A stretch of DNA of 64,000 bases from Macrocybe gigantea (Eukaryota > Basidiomycota > Agaricomycetes > Agaricales > Callistosporiaceae). This document shows positions 53,969-64,000 of this stretch, piece by piece. The position numbers were made by a program, and so were the translations under genes. Each line of letters begins with the position of its first letter. Positions within the stretch are counted from its first letter, which is position 1. The notes beneath the pieces were generated by a model. The model did no database searches and had not been told where the DNA came from. It saw nothing but the letters and a program-made list of their open reading frames with translations. The stretch lies in contig SJRY01000281.1 of assembly GCA_011319805.1 (NCBI GenBank), positions 62,001 to 126,000 of the forward strand, in the 5' to 3' direction.

Positions 53969-54246
53969 TGTGAGAGTGGTCTTGAGACGATGGCAAAAGG
54001 AATATTAAGCCTAGTGCTACTGGTACATTTGGGAGTCCTTATATACATTACAGTACTCAAGCATGGACCATGGACTGCGCAATGCTGTAGACTGCAGATG
54101 AGTAAGACTGGAAGGAGATGACTCAGAATGACTAGAAAAGTAAAATGACTTGATGGCTGCGTACTGCACAGCATGATGGGGAGGATAAGGGATATGGAAA
54201 AGATAAGATAAGAAATTGAATGGTCCTTTGGGTGACGTCTGTAACA
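53969..54246 (-). mobile_element. Probable 3' LTR of Ty3 element Q
   Basis: On the minus strand it starts TGTTACAGACGTCACC, directly behind the Q coding region, and has a TATA-like GTATATAAGG near 54043. The far end is set at a CTCTCACA that gives TG...CA termini, but this border is a guess. It abuts the end of element P, suggesting that Q inserted into P. The partner LTR is outside the window. Confidence 0.5.
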
Positions 54247-57200
54247 TCACCCTCTCTTTAGATTCGCGTCCTCGTGAAAAGACCTTAATCCAGCTGTCTC
54301 CACCCATTATTGGTCTCCCAGGCAGTCGTGGCATGCAGGGCCCATATATGAATGAGCTCTTTGTTATAGGAGCAGATGTAGTGGAGTATAGTGGCAAGGA
54401 GTTTAAGTCACCGGTTTTCAGTGCGAAGCATTTCCATTGCCTCGCGAAGCGCGATACATTCTGCTGCTGTGGAACCGGTCCCATCAGGGGTTCGTCCAGT
54501 CCAAAGGTGCATGCGGATAGTCATAACATAGTGCAGATATGCGCTGAGTGTGATGGCAAGGGATCTATGTAGTCGCTAGCATTGAGAATCCTTGCCAGAT
54601 TCTTGAGGTCACTCAGGCAGTTGGGGGTAGGTGCGCAGCTGTCATCACTGCTGTCGATGCTGATGAGGGCATTAGTGGTCATGATGTGCGATTTTTAGTC
54701 TTCTTCCCTCTTGTCATGGTCCTTTTATCCTGGTTCGCAGTCTTCTTTAGGAAGCGGTCTAGAGCTTGCTGTGCATTTCCCAGTTCCTTCTCTTTGATCC
54801 ATGTGTTTTCCTCATATCTGTATTCTTTCCATTTGACCAGGAATAGTGTTCTTTCCTTTTCTTGTTTCTTTCTTTTTAGGATTTCTTCTATCTCATACTC
54901 TTCTTCATCATTTATGATTTCAGAGGGTGGCAGCGATGGTCACTCTTGTATCTTGAAATGGAGTCCTTTGTAGGGTGTGAGTAGTGCTTCATTGAACATG
55001 AGGTGTATCAGCTGCCATGATGCTGGGAGTTCCAGGTGATATGCTGAGGCTCCTTTCTTTTCGATTACCTTGAACGGTCCGTATCGGAGTGCCGATAACT
55101 TCTTTGATGGTCAATTGACTGTGATATTGGTGGCTTCAAGCCATACCCTATTCCCTTTCTTGTATTCATGGGCTGGTCTTCGTCTCACATCGTAATTGTC
55201 TTTGGCCTATGTTTGCACATACTGCAGTGCAGCATTTGCTTCTTTCTGTATTTGGCCCATTTTTTCAATGAAGTTCTTTGCTGCAGGATTGTTCCCTTCT
55301 GTTGTTTGTGGTTCTCCCTTTCAGGAATGCATCTCATAGTTGAGATAGAACAGTGTCTCCTTCATTCTCTGGTGTATTTTATCATTGTATTGGTATTCTG
55401 CGATCACTATCCATTCTGCCCAATCATCCTGTAGGTTGTTCATGAAGCTTCTGAGGAAAGCTTCTGTCTTTTGATGGCATCGCTCTGCCTATCCATTTGT
55501 CTATGAGTGATAGGCCGTTGATAGGTTTTGCTTTGTTCCAAGCAGTTTTAGAAGCGCTGTCATGAATCACACTGCAAATTGGGGTCCTCGGTCACTGATG
55601 ATCTTTCGTGGAATTCCATGAAGTCGCCACACATTGTCTTGGTATAGTCGTGTGAGACCTTCTGCTGTGAGTTCAGTGTTTGTGGGAATCAGGTGGATCA
55701 TCTTGGTCAGGTGGTCTGTGACTGCGGCAATGGCATTAAAGCTGTTTGAGCTGGGTAGCAGTCCTATGAGATCTACTCCGATATCTTTCCATGGCTGCTG
55801 TAGAACTTCATGCGGGTGTAATGGTGCATGTTTCTTTTGTCGGATGATTTTGTTTCGCTGACATGCTTCGCATCCATTAACATATTTCTTGATGTCCGTT
55901 AACATTAATGGCCACCAGTAGATGCAGTTTATAAGCTCATGCATACGATATTGTCCTGGGTGCCCTCCGATGGGTGTGTCATGGTGTTCAAACATGATGT
56001 CTTCCTTTAGTTTGTTGTCTGGGGGAATATAGATTTTCCCTCCTGCATATACGATGTGGTCTTCTTCTGTGAACCAGTGTGGTTTTTCCTTTAGTCCTGT
56101 TGTTACAATCATTTCTCTTCGTGTGCATTGTCAAATTTGTTCTATTCTTGGAGATTCGATTATCATGATTCCCTTTGTCTGTATTGTTTCATTATTTTCT
56201 GCTTCCTCTTTTTGTGGGTGTTCATCCTCAAATATCATAAATTCGAAATCTCGTTCATTATTCTCTTTCAGATGTTGGATGAATGTGGCTTCTTTGATTA
56301 TCTGTATATCATCTTTCTCTGCTAGGTTTTCTTCATATCCTGCCATTTGTGATAAAATGTCTGCTTTTCCATTCACTTTTTCTGGTATGTGTCATAGTTT
56401 ATAGTTGTATTCTTGTAATTTCAGATACCAGCCGATCTGTCTCGAATTGAGTTGCTGCGGTTTTCAGAAGTATGATAGGTTCTTGTGATCCATCAATATT
56501 TCAAACTTCTCTCAAGCTTCTAGGAGGTATTGTCTCCATGTTTTCAGTGCTACCATTATTGCAAGGAGTTCTTTGTCATAGATTTCGTAGTTCTGCTCTG
56601 CTGGGGTCATGCATCTTGAAATGAAGGTGATTGGGTGCCACAGTCCTTTCTCCTGTTGTGATAGTACCGCTCTGATGGCATATCCTGAGGCATCCATTTC
56701 AACTCCGAATTTTCCTTCTGTTTGTGGTAGTGCTAGAATGGGTGCCGAGGTTATATGTCAAATTAGCTCTTTGAAAGCATTTTGCTGCTTGTCTGTCCAC
56801 TGGAATGTTTTGTTTCCAGTCAGCTCTATTAAGAGTTTAGTAACTTTTGCATATCCTTTGATGAATTGTTGGTAAAAGTTTGTGAATCCCAGGAACTTCT
56901 GTAGTTCTTTCTTTGTTTTTGGGGTTGGCCAGGATTGTACAGCTGTAATTTTCTCTGGTTCCATTTCTACCTTCCTCTCTCCTATGATATATCCTAGTAC
57001 TGGAACTTTTGATGATTCCCAGACACATTTTGGTCCTTTGATGAATAGGTCGTTCTTGTTCAGTATCTCCATGACTTCTATTGTGTTCTTTTGGAGTTCC
57101 TCTTGTGTTCGTCTGATGATTATGATGTCGTTCATATAGATTATGCACACTCTCCTTTGTATTTGGTCTTGGAAGAGGCTTGCCATCATCCGGCTAAAAG

Positions 57201-57950
57201 TGCCTGGTGCATTGCACTGTCCGAAGTACATGACTGTCAGTTCAAAGAGTCCTCTTGCTGTTAGGAAGGCTGCTTTCTATTCATCTCCTTTTTAGATGTG
57301 TACGTTATTATATCCCCAGATAATGTCAATCTTGTTAAAGTACTTTGCTCCTTGTAGTACATCGAGGAGCTTGCTGATACGTGGTAATGGGAACTTGGCT
57401 TTGACTATATATTTGTTTATTTCCCGATAGTCTTGGATGAGTCGTTTGCTGCCATCCTTCTTGTTGCAAAAGAAACAGGGTGCTGTGTAAGGTGATTTTG
57501 AGGGGCGTATCTTTTCTGTTCTTAGTCCTTCTTCAACAAAGGCATCTAGCTCTTCTAGTTCCTTCTGCATCATCAGATAGACCTTACTTGGTATCGTTTT
57601 GGGTGCATCTTTTGTTAAGTTTATTTCATGATCCCACTCCTTGTGGTCCAGTAAACGATCAAAGTTCTTCTCTTTAAAGAGGTGTCTGAATCTTGTCAGA
57701 TATGGAGGTATCTGAGTTCCTGTCCTGTTGCTGGCTGTGGTCTTCGCTGGTTTAGCTATTTTCTGTATTTTGATCATTTGGTGGTTTATCTTGCATGTTT
57801 TGGGGCATCTGTTAAAGACAATCTCTCCTGTCCTCCATTTGATCATTGAGTTGTGATAGACAAGCCAGTCATGTCCCAGTAGCATGTCGGTCTTTCCGAT
57901 GTCGAATACGATGGCTTCCATATGCTCTTTGTGTCCTTTAATGTCGATGT
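54247..57950 (-). pseudogene. Ty3 element Q: pol with chromodomain
   Basis: Order on the minus strand: protease end (DMLLGHDWLVYHNSMIKW, 57.9 kb), RT (57921-57292 and 57231-56758) with FFCNKKDGSKRLIQDYRE and a mutated catalytic box YMND (57138-57127), RNase H (56697-56512, [15 protein letters not shown]), and integrase (56112-55567) with zinc-binding [32 protein letters not shown] and SDRGPQF. A C-terminal chromodomain lies at about 54.93-54.76 kb (EEYEIEEILKRK, FLVKWKEYRYEENTWIKE). Chromodomains direct integrase to histone-marked chromatin. Stops between the parts and the lost YMDD aspartate show it is inactive. Confidence 0.85.
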
Positions 57951-58941
57951 GGACTTCTGCTATCCGATCTGCTGTTTTCTGGCAGTTGGGTGATCCGTCT
58001 GCATTTATAATTTGAATCTTCTTGATTTGTCATGTCTTCAATCCTGTTTTTGCTACTATGGCAGTATTGATGCAGGTCCTGTCTGCTCTGCTATCAACTT
58101 CTGGTATTATTGTTGCTATCTCTTTTCATGTTCATATCTTTGCTAGTACTGTGAGTTCTTTCCTTTTGGATAGTTTGTTGCCTCAGATGGTTTTTCTTGG
58201 TGCTTCAGATCGCTTTGCAGGAATGGTGTATTTCAGAGTATGGGATGATTTACATCCGGTATCGAAGCGAGTCTGTTTCAGCTGTATGAGTCGCAATTTA
58301 GCACCTCTTAATCGGACCCTTCGACAAAACCCTCTTTGTCAGAGCTTTCTTCATCCTTGTCTTCTTCATCTTCTTCTCCTTTTTCTTTCACTTCTCTGAC
58401 TCAGGATTTTCTCTTCTTCTTCTTCTTGCAGTTTCATGTATAATGTCCTTTCAAGCCACAATTGAAGCATGTGATGTTTGCTGCTCCTTTTTGCAGTTCT
58501 GGACAGTTTCGTGAAAGGTGTCCTGGCTTATTGCAATTGAAGCAATTGTTGCTTCATACTTTGTCGACTTCCATGGCCTGTCCTGCTCCTCGGCTCAGAT
58601 TTCCAGGCTTGCATTGGTTGTTTGTAAATTCTTCTCTCATTACATTCCTATGTTTGTTGATGTTTTATCCAATCACTCGGACTGTCTTGATATACTTGTC
58701 TCCATCTGTTAGGAGTACAGAGATCGAGTGTATGGCTTCTGCTGTCCTCCAGTTTAAGCTCTTCTCAAGTAGGAAACAAGGGGCTATTCCTGTCATTCCT
58801 GCTTTTCCTGCAAGGTCTATGAATTCATCTAGGAATTCATCAATGGGTCAGTTTCCCTGTCTGATATTGAATAGTTTGCTTCCTGCTTGCGATGGTGACA
58901 TGACATTGCTGAATCATATTTCTATTTTGATTACAAAATTG
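57951..58941 (-). pseudogene. Ty3 element Q: gag, cut by KDZ2
   Basis: Minus-strand gag: capsid part (KLFNIRQGN, PIDEFLDEFIDLAGKAGM, 58.87-58.80 kb), IHSISVLLTDGDKY, two zinc knuckles [14 protein letters not shown] and [13 protein letters not shown] (58.54-58.42 kb), then a Lys/Glu-rich stretch. The protein is cut at 58941 by KDZ2. Same family as fragment R. A few stops interrupt it, fewer than in R. Confidence 0.8.
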
Positions 58942-58971
58942 GAGCCCATCACACTCCCCCCCCTGTTCTCC

Positions 58972-59420
58972 TAAACTCCAGGAGGAATTTAGCAGGAATT
59001 TACAAGGATGCCAGGAGGAGTCTGTAAGTACTGAAGAAGGACTTTTCAGCCAATTCTTTGATTTTGAGAGAGCCTGCCAAGTCCTTACACAGTCCTGGGA
59101 AAGTCCTTCTAAAGTTCAGGTTTAGAAGGAATTCTACAGGAAGTTTGGAGGGATTGTCACTGACAATCCTCCTGGAGTCCTTATAGAGTTTAGAAGCCAA
59201 GCCCAGTTCTCCTGGAGTTTAGAAGGATTCCAGTAGGATTCCTAATAATTATATTAAGAGAAGATAAGAAGTGATAGAGTTTAGAAGGACTCCAGCAGAA
59301 TTGCTAATAATCATATTGACAGAAGGTAACAAAGGATAATAGTAAAGGTGAATCAAAGTCCAGAAGGAGTCTAGAATGACGAAGTTCCACCTGGAGTTTA
59401 GAAGGAATGCAGACAAACAG
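58972..59420. repeat. KDZ2 left subterminal array
   Basis: Degenerate repeats of GAGTTTAGAAGGACTCCAG type, matching 28662-29070 of KDZ1. Several units (59255-59310) are well preserved. Not coding. Confidence 0.7.
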
Positions 59421-59449
59421 CAGAAAATCAAGTTTAAAAAATGGGCATG

Positions 59450-59522
59450 AAAGGGGATTGAACTCGGGACTAGGGGAATTGAACGGCAGAGTGAGGGCTT
59501 AACCACTGGACCAGGAGGGCTT
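59450..59522 (-). other. tRNA-like sequence in KDZ2
   Basis: Minus strand: CCTCCTGGTCCAGTGGTTAAG carries an A box, and GAGTTCAATCCCC a B box about 50 bp further on. It lies where KDZ1 has its own tRNA-like sequence, with low similarity outside the boxes. Confidence 0.5.
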
Positions 59523-59743
59523 GCATGGAAACAAATGGTTTCAATTGACATACCGGTGGGGTCATGTGCGGTCACATGACCTTGTTGATCAGTCTCACGC
59601 TCACATTCCGCTTTCTCATCATCGCTCCCACCCCTTCCTCCACCTCCTTCCCCATCACCACATCAAGCACCCAGACGACGAGGAACCACCATGACGCAGC
59701 GCCGCCCAACGGCAAGCCGGACACGGGGGAAGGAGGAGAATGG

Positions 59744-59773
59744 GCGACAGAGGCGCGTTGACGCCTCTGTCGC
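59744..59773 (+). other. Conserved hairpin in KDZ2
   Basis: GCGACAGAGGCG pairs perfectly with CGCCTCTGTCGC around CGTTGA. It lies in a short open frame starting at 59691 and is followed by GTAAGC and a T-rich run. The loop is kept in KDZ1 (TGTTGA). Confidence 0.6.
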
Positions 59774-59814
59774 AGAGGTAAGCTTTTTTTTTCTTTTTTT
59801 TCTCGTTCCTGTGC

Positions 59815-60590
59815 GTTTGACCGCCCACCAGGTGCACGGCACAACGCCACCGCCGAACGGCAGCCGTACAGCGCCGCCCAGGGCCCGCCTCCCTCACCAG
59901 CGCCCAACGCCGTCTAACGCGCCCACGCCCACGCCCTCCTCCTGCCCTCAGGTGCAAACGCCAAACGGCAGCCAACCGCAGGCGTGAGTGCCGCCCACGG
60001 CCCACGGCCCGCCCCCGGATCGACACCGCCATCTGCGCCCAACGGCAACGGCCGTCAACGCCGCCCACCGCCCACCGCTCCCTCCCACCACTCCCGCCCA
60101 CCCTCCACCGCCCAACGGCAATGGCCGTCAATGCCGCCCACCGCCCACCGCTCCCGCCCACCCTCCACCGCCCAACGGCAACCGTCAGCGGCGCCCACGG
60201 CCCCCCGCTTGGCCCCAAACACCCGCGCCCGCCCTCCTCCGCCCAACTGCAGCCCACGGCCCACCGCCCGCCCTCTGCCCCCAACCGCAGCCGTCAGCGC
60301 CGCCCAACGGCCGCAAACGGCGCCCTCAGTGCCACCGCCCGCCCTCCTCCGACCAACGGCAGCCCACGGCCCCCCGCCCGCCCTCTGCGCCCAACCACAG
60401 CCATCACCGCCGCCCAATGGCCGCAAACGGCGCGCCCTCAGCGCCACCCACCGCCTCCCGCCCGCCCTCTCCCCTCCGCCACTCCACGGCAGCCGTCGGC
60501 ACCCAGCAGGACCCCACCCCACCCTCCACGCCGACTCCCCCGCCCTCGTCGCCCTTCAGTGCCCGTCTACGGCTCATCTCGCCCGTTTTT
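59815..60590 (+). repeat. GC-rich minisatellite of KDZ2
   Basis: Imperfect tandem repeats around CCGCCCAACGGCAACGGCCG and CCCACGGCCCACCGCCCGCC. CpG content is very high for a decayed locus. Long Pro/Ala/Arg-rich frames on both strands are repeat products. The block ends in a T-rich run at about 60590. Confidence 0.7.
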
Positions 60591-60853
60591 TTTTTCATTT
60601 TGTTTCTTTTCATTTTTCATTTAATTTTTCAATAAAGTATGTGTTTCTATATATATAATCTAAGGCTGTAGCACCCGAAGTTCAGGTGGTACAGCTGCCA
60701 TCCACCTCGGACTGCAGCTCTTGCTGCAATTCGAGCAATGGCAGCTGGAGTCCCCCCGAACTGTGGTCATGTGACCCAGTCATGTGAGTTTGCCACGAAG
60801 TCAACCCTTTGCCCTGGTTGACTTCGAGCAAACCACCACCTCTCTGCATTACA

Positions 60854-63246
60854 ATGGCCCCCAAGACCTCCAAGACTGCTTCATCTGCTACAGCACCTGT
60901 CTCTGCTGGCACCAGGTCAGCCTCTGCTGCCACCAAGTCCTCTGAAGCTGGCCCAGTCACCAGATCTGCCTCAGCCATGGCAAAACCTGTATCCACAGCC
61001 AAACCCAAGTCCAGGCAAGGCAAGGCTGGCAGGTAAGTCTTTGATCTGCTCAGATTAGATGGATCTCTCAAGATCTTCTCTGATCTTCCAGTAAAAAGAC
61101 CTCAGCTCAGCGAATCCATGAGGATGCCTTGGCTGATGCAGCTGGGCAGCCTCAGCTGACTCGGTATGTGTCTTGTCATCATATATTTATTCTTTATTGA
61201 TCCTATTTCATATCTAGAACTGAACGAATCCTCGAAGACAGTGGAATTTCCATAGCGCCTCCACGCAGGCGTGTCGTCTCAGCTGCCGGAAGAAAAGTGT
61301 GGGTGACAAGGCCAATGAGAAGACTGATCAAGGTAGTGAGGATGAGGAGGGTTACGGAGAAAAACAATCCAATGGAAGTGAAGGTAAGATTGTTTCGATT
61401 TATTTTTTTGGGCAATTTTCACATAAAAATTTGAAATAATTTTAGATGAAGATGACATCGATGAGAGCAAGGAGGAGCGAAAGGAGAAGGCGAAAGGCAA
61501 AGGGAAACCAAAAGGGGTGAAAAAGCCAGTGGACGATGGTGTGTTTTTTTGTTATTTTATTTTATTTTTTTAATTTTTTATTCTTAAAAATATTGGAAAA
61601 TTTTATTTCTTGTTTAGATTCTGATGAAGATACTGAGGACAATGATGAAGTAGCCGAAGACAAAACCCAGGGTGAGCTTGGTTTATTTTTTGTAATTTTT
61701 ATAGGTTTTTCTGAATTGATTTGGTCAATTTTCTCAGATGACGAGTTAGGCCCTGATGAGGATGATGACATGATGGGTAAGGACGTAGATGCAGAGGAGG
61801 AGCAAGGGGAGGAAGAGGACAAGGCAGTCGTGGATGCAAATAACTCCGTGGCTGTCAATCAGGGCAAGTTTTTATTCTGATTTTGCAAATTTTCATCTAA
61901 AAATTTTTAGATGCCAATATGGCTGTCGACACCACTGATACACCTACCAAAGGTGCCTTTGAGTCTACCCCACGTGGTAAAGATACCAAACGAAAGGGTC
62001 AGGCACGCAGCAACTCTGATTCAAGCGAAAGCGAAATTCGGGTGGCTAAGTCCTCACGTCGTTCAACATCTCATAGCACTGCTACATCTTCCAACCATCA
62101 AGATGATCGATCTCTGTCTCCGGTAGAGCCCCAAGGCTCTTCTCGTGCCCAAGGTGGTCTATTCCGAGGCAGGGCTGTTGGAATTGCACCCAACGTTGCT
62201 GATCTTAGTACGTTATTTGAGTTATTCTAATAAATGAGATATCAACAAGTTATTTCAGACCGCTTGACTCTCGCCTCTGACTCTGGTCAATCTGCGAAGG
62301 GTCAGGTTCTTGTCTATCCCTCTCGTGACAAGTCCGCTGAGCCATTTGCTATGAAGGCCCCATTTGAACCTGATCTCGGTGTTGTCTTGCAAAACCTGAG
62401 TGGTCGTTATTCTCCGATTTCAAGTATATCTCTTGTTATTTTGGACATAACCATATTCTCATCAAATCCACTGTATTACAGGGCCCAACAGTCGTATTTT
62501 TGTCAAGGAAGAAGAATACTGGTCACTCAAGGGTCGTTTGGATCAAATCATAGGAGAAAATGAAGAAGCTGCATGGATTGCCCGTAACAATGTTATGACT
62601 TTATCAATCTGCATCGTAATTTTTCTTTTTTATGTTTAATACAAGTTAATAATTGAAATTCTTGCATAGGAATCTGATGCTAGTGGCTTGGCCACTGATA
62701 ACACTACTGGTTCTATGTCTGCTACATCAGGAAGTGTCTATCGCCATCTCAAGGCTGGATCTGTGGAAGAGCGATCGCACATATGCTCCAGATTCCTCCA
62801 GGTTTGACAGACCGTAGCAAGCAAGATCTGCGCTTTTCTTTTGAGAAATATTTAGCTATTCAAAATGCCATGCAAGGTGTGAAGAATTTGGCAAAGATCG
62901 GAAAATGGACGGACAAGGTACGTTGCTTATATTTTTTTTATTTTATGTGAATTCAATTATATTCTAGATTCCTGACGATCTCGTTATTATCAATATCTTT
63001 GCGTCAAAGTCATCATATTACACTTACTACCGGAAGCACTTTCCTGAGGCCATGGACCATGAAGACATTCTTGGCTGGTTGAAAGGTGAAGAAGGGATAA
63101 CAGATGGCAGCATTTTTGGTCCAGGCATACGTCCCTCTTTTGATGCTTTGCGAAAGGTCTTGGATGAGCGAAAAAAGAGTGCTCAAAAAGAAGAGGCAAA
63201 GAGGGCCAAATCTCATAAGAAAAAGCGTTCTACTGCTGCCTCGTAA
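60854..63246 (+). pseudogene. KDZ2 multi-exon gene upstream of the transposase
   Basis: Start ATG at 60854 (MAPKTSKTASSATAPVSAGTR). Exons by GT...AG and by comparison with KDZ1: 60854-61032, 61092-61163, then several acidic exons (DEDDIDESKEERKEKAKGKG, DSDEDTEDNDEVAED, DDELGPDEDDDMMGKD), a Ser/Lys-rich exon (KDTKRKGQARSNSDSSESE) and conserved exons ending YYTYYRKHFPEAMDHEDILGWLKGEEG and a Lys-rich tail (AKSHKKKRSTAAS). Relative to KDZ1, one base is missing near 61.29 kb and one near 62.77 kb (AGCGATCGCACATATG). If these are not sequencing errors the gene is broken. Acidic and basic blocks suggest a nuclear protein; no domain is recognised. Confidence 0.65.
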
Positions 63247-63329
63247 GTCAATGTAACCAATGTATACCTGGGATTTGATTGCCATATTTTGTGTCTGCAT
63301 TTTTTTTTGATTTTTTTTGAAACATTCAG

Positions 63330-64000
63330 ATGGATTATCTCTTTTATATTCTGGTTATTGGCAACTCTGGGATCTCTATTGCCATCACAAGCAGGCTTTG
63401 CATATCTGGCTATTATGGTTTTGCTCTGGCTAGGCATTTTGCCAGGTGTGGAAGCCAGCTCAGGACTGCCAAATCAAGCATTTCCAAATGTTCGCTTCAG
63501 TGTCTTTGCGGAATTTATTGAGCAGCAATTCAGCTCAAGAGTATCATTGGCAACTGTTTTAACAGTTCTTTTTGCCATGACATATAATACGGATTTATTA
63601 AATCTGCACCTGAAACAACAAGCACAAGCTCGGACAGCTACAGGTTGGATGACAGCTCTGTCTCGAGCTTTAAAAGACAAACTTCAGGATGATTATGCCT
63701 GTCTATTCCAGAAGAAGGAAACAATATCCAATTTGGATGATGAAAAGACATCAAGTATATTAGCTGCAAAGCTTCATATATTGATCAATGTTCTTTTTGA
63801 TCGATCTGAAGACTCAGAATTACATCCCGTTGACAATGGCATTCTCAAGCCAATCCAATTGATTTGTCCGCAAACTCCTACATGTCAAAATTCTGCTTGC
63901 AAGCATCAGCATTTGCTACAAAATAGCAAAGTTCGCGATATTCCTCAGGTGAAATTGCTACATGGAAATCATTTGATCCAAGATGCCTATGTTCTGAGTG
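63330..64000 (+). pseudogene. KDZ transposase, CxC5/CxC6 class (KDZ2), runs off the window
   Basis: Open in one frame from about 63330 to the window end: hydrophobic segment (FIFWLLATLGSLLPSQAGF), SLATVLTVLFAMTYNTDLL, QARTATGWMTALSRALKDK and the CxC5 start (ICPQTPTCQNSACKHQ). None of the stops of KDZ1 is present in this stretch. Relative to KDZ1, about 50 bp at the start of the exon are deleted, so the native acceptor is lost and its functionality is uncertain. Confidence 0.75.

Larger units (their letters stand above)
58942..64000 (+). mobile_element. KDZ transposon 2 (CxC5/CxC6 class), left part
   Basis: Begins GAGCCCATCACACTCCCCC, as KDZ1 does, directly after element Q gag. The expected TSD is CAAAATTG (58934-58941); the right end is beyond the window. 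Layout matches KDZ1: short-repeat array, tRNA-like sequence, CACATGACCTTGTTGATCAG shared block (29259-29290 and 59571-59602), hairpin, minisatellite, gene, transposase. Confidence 0.85.

Noticed and set aside
53969..54246. 3' LTR of element P
   Set aside because: It does not match the presumed P LTR start at 27347; its TGTTACAG start and TATA-like box read on the minus strand, behind element Q.

Overview
The window reads as a transposon graveyard from a filamentous fungus, most likely a mushroom-forming basidiomycete (Agaricomycetes). The grounds are two classes of KDZ (Kyakuja-Dileera-Zisupton) DNA transposon with the CxC2 and CxC5/CxC6 cysteine clusters typical of that group, introns of about 50 bp, Ty3-type LTR retrotransposons including one with a chromodomain, and LINEs with C-terminal RNase H. 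I found no ordinary host gene. Almost every long reading frame belongs to a mobile element, and most are broken by stops, frameshifts or later insertions.

Left third (1-25.0 kb). A mosaic of copies of one LINE family: ORF1 with zinc knuckles, ORF2 with AP endonuclease, RT, RNase H and a C-terminal Cys/His cluster, then a 3' end TAAATTGTTGATTT-poly(A). Into and between these are placed at least four copies of a tRNA-headed, ~1.1-kb non-autonomous retroelement that shares the LINE 3' tail, two 227-bp LTR-like elements that each carry a tRNA-like sequence, and one copy of a second LINE family (13.5-16.7 kb). Several insertions keep target-site duplications (TSDs), so the order of events can be read.

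Middle (25.2-54.2 kb). A Ty3-type fragment (R) is followed by a second Ty3-type element (P). P starts at about 27.35 kb and runs to about 53.97 kb, but only about 5.9 kb of that is P. It was split first by a LINE (O), which was itself split by an 8,331-bp KDZ transposon (KDZ1, 28632-36962). P was split again between RNase H and integrase by a ~10.8-kb KDZ transposon (KDZ3, 41784-52563). KDZ3 carries a CxC2-type KDZ transposase, a gene whose C-terminal domain looks like a TET/JBP-type 2-oxoglutarate/iron dioxygenase, and a divergent accessory gene. Both KDZ elements have terminal inverted repeats, long inverted arrays of short repeats inside the ends, 8-bp TSDs and a GC-rich minisatellite upstream of the coding genes.

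Right end (54-64 kb). A chromodomain Ty3 element (Q, minus strand) is interrupted in gag by a second KDZ1-type transposon (KDZ2, from 58942), which runs off the window. Comparing KDZ1 with KDZ2 gives the architecture of this class: terminal repeat, short-repeat array, tRNA-like sequence, hairpin, GC-rich minisatellite, a multi-exon acidic/basic gene, then the CxC5/CxC6 KDZ transposase.

The elements interact. The LINE probably supplies the retrotransposition machinery for the tRNA-headed element through the shared tail, and the KDZ transposases presumably act on their own subterminal arrays. The TET/JBP-like gene may modify methylated cytosine in such repeat-rich DNA. All calls are from reading the sequence; no database search was run.
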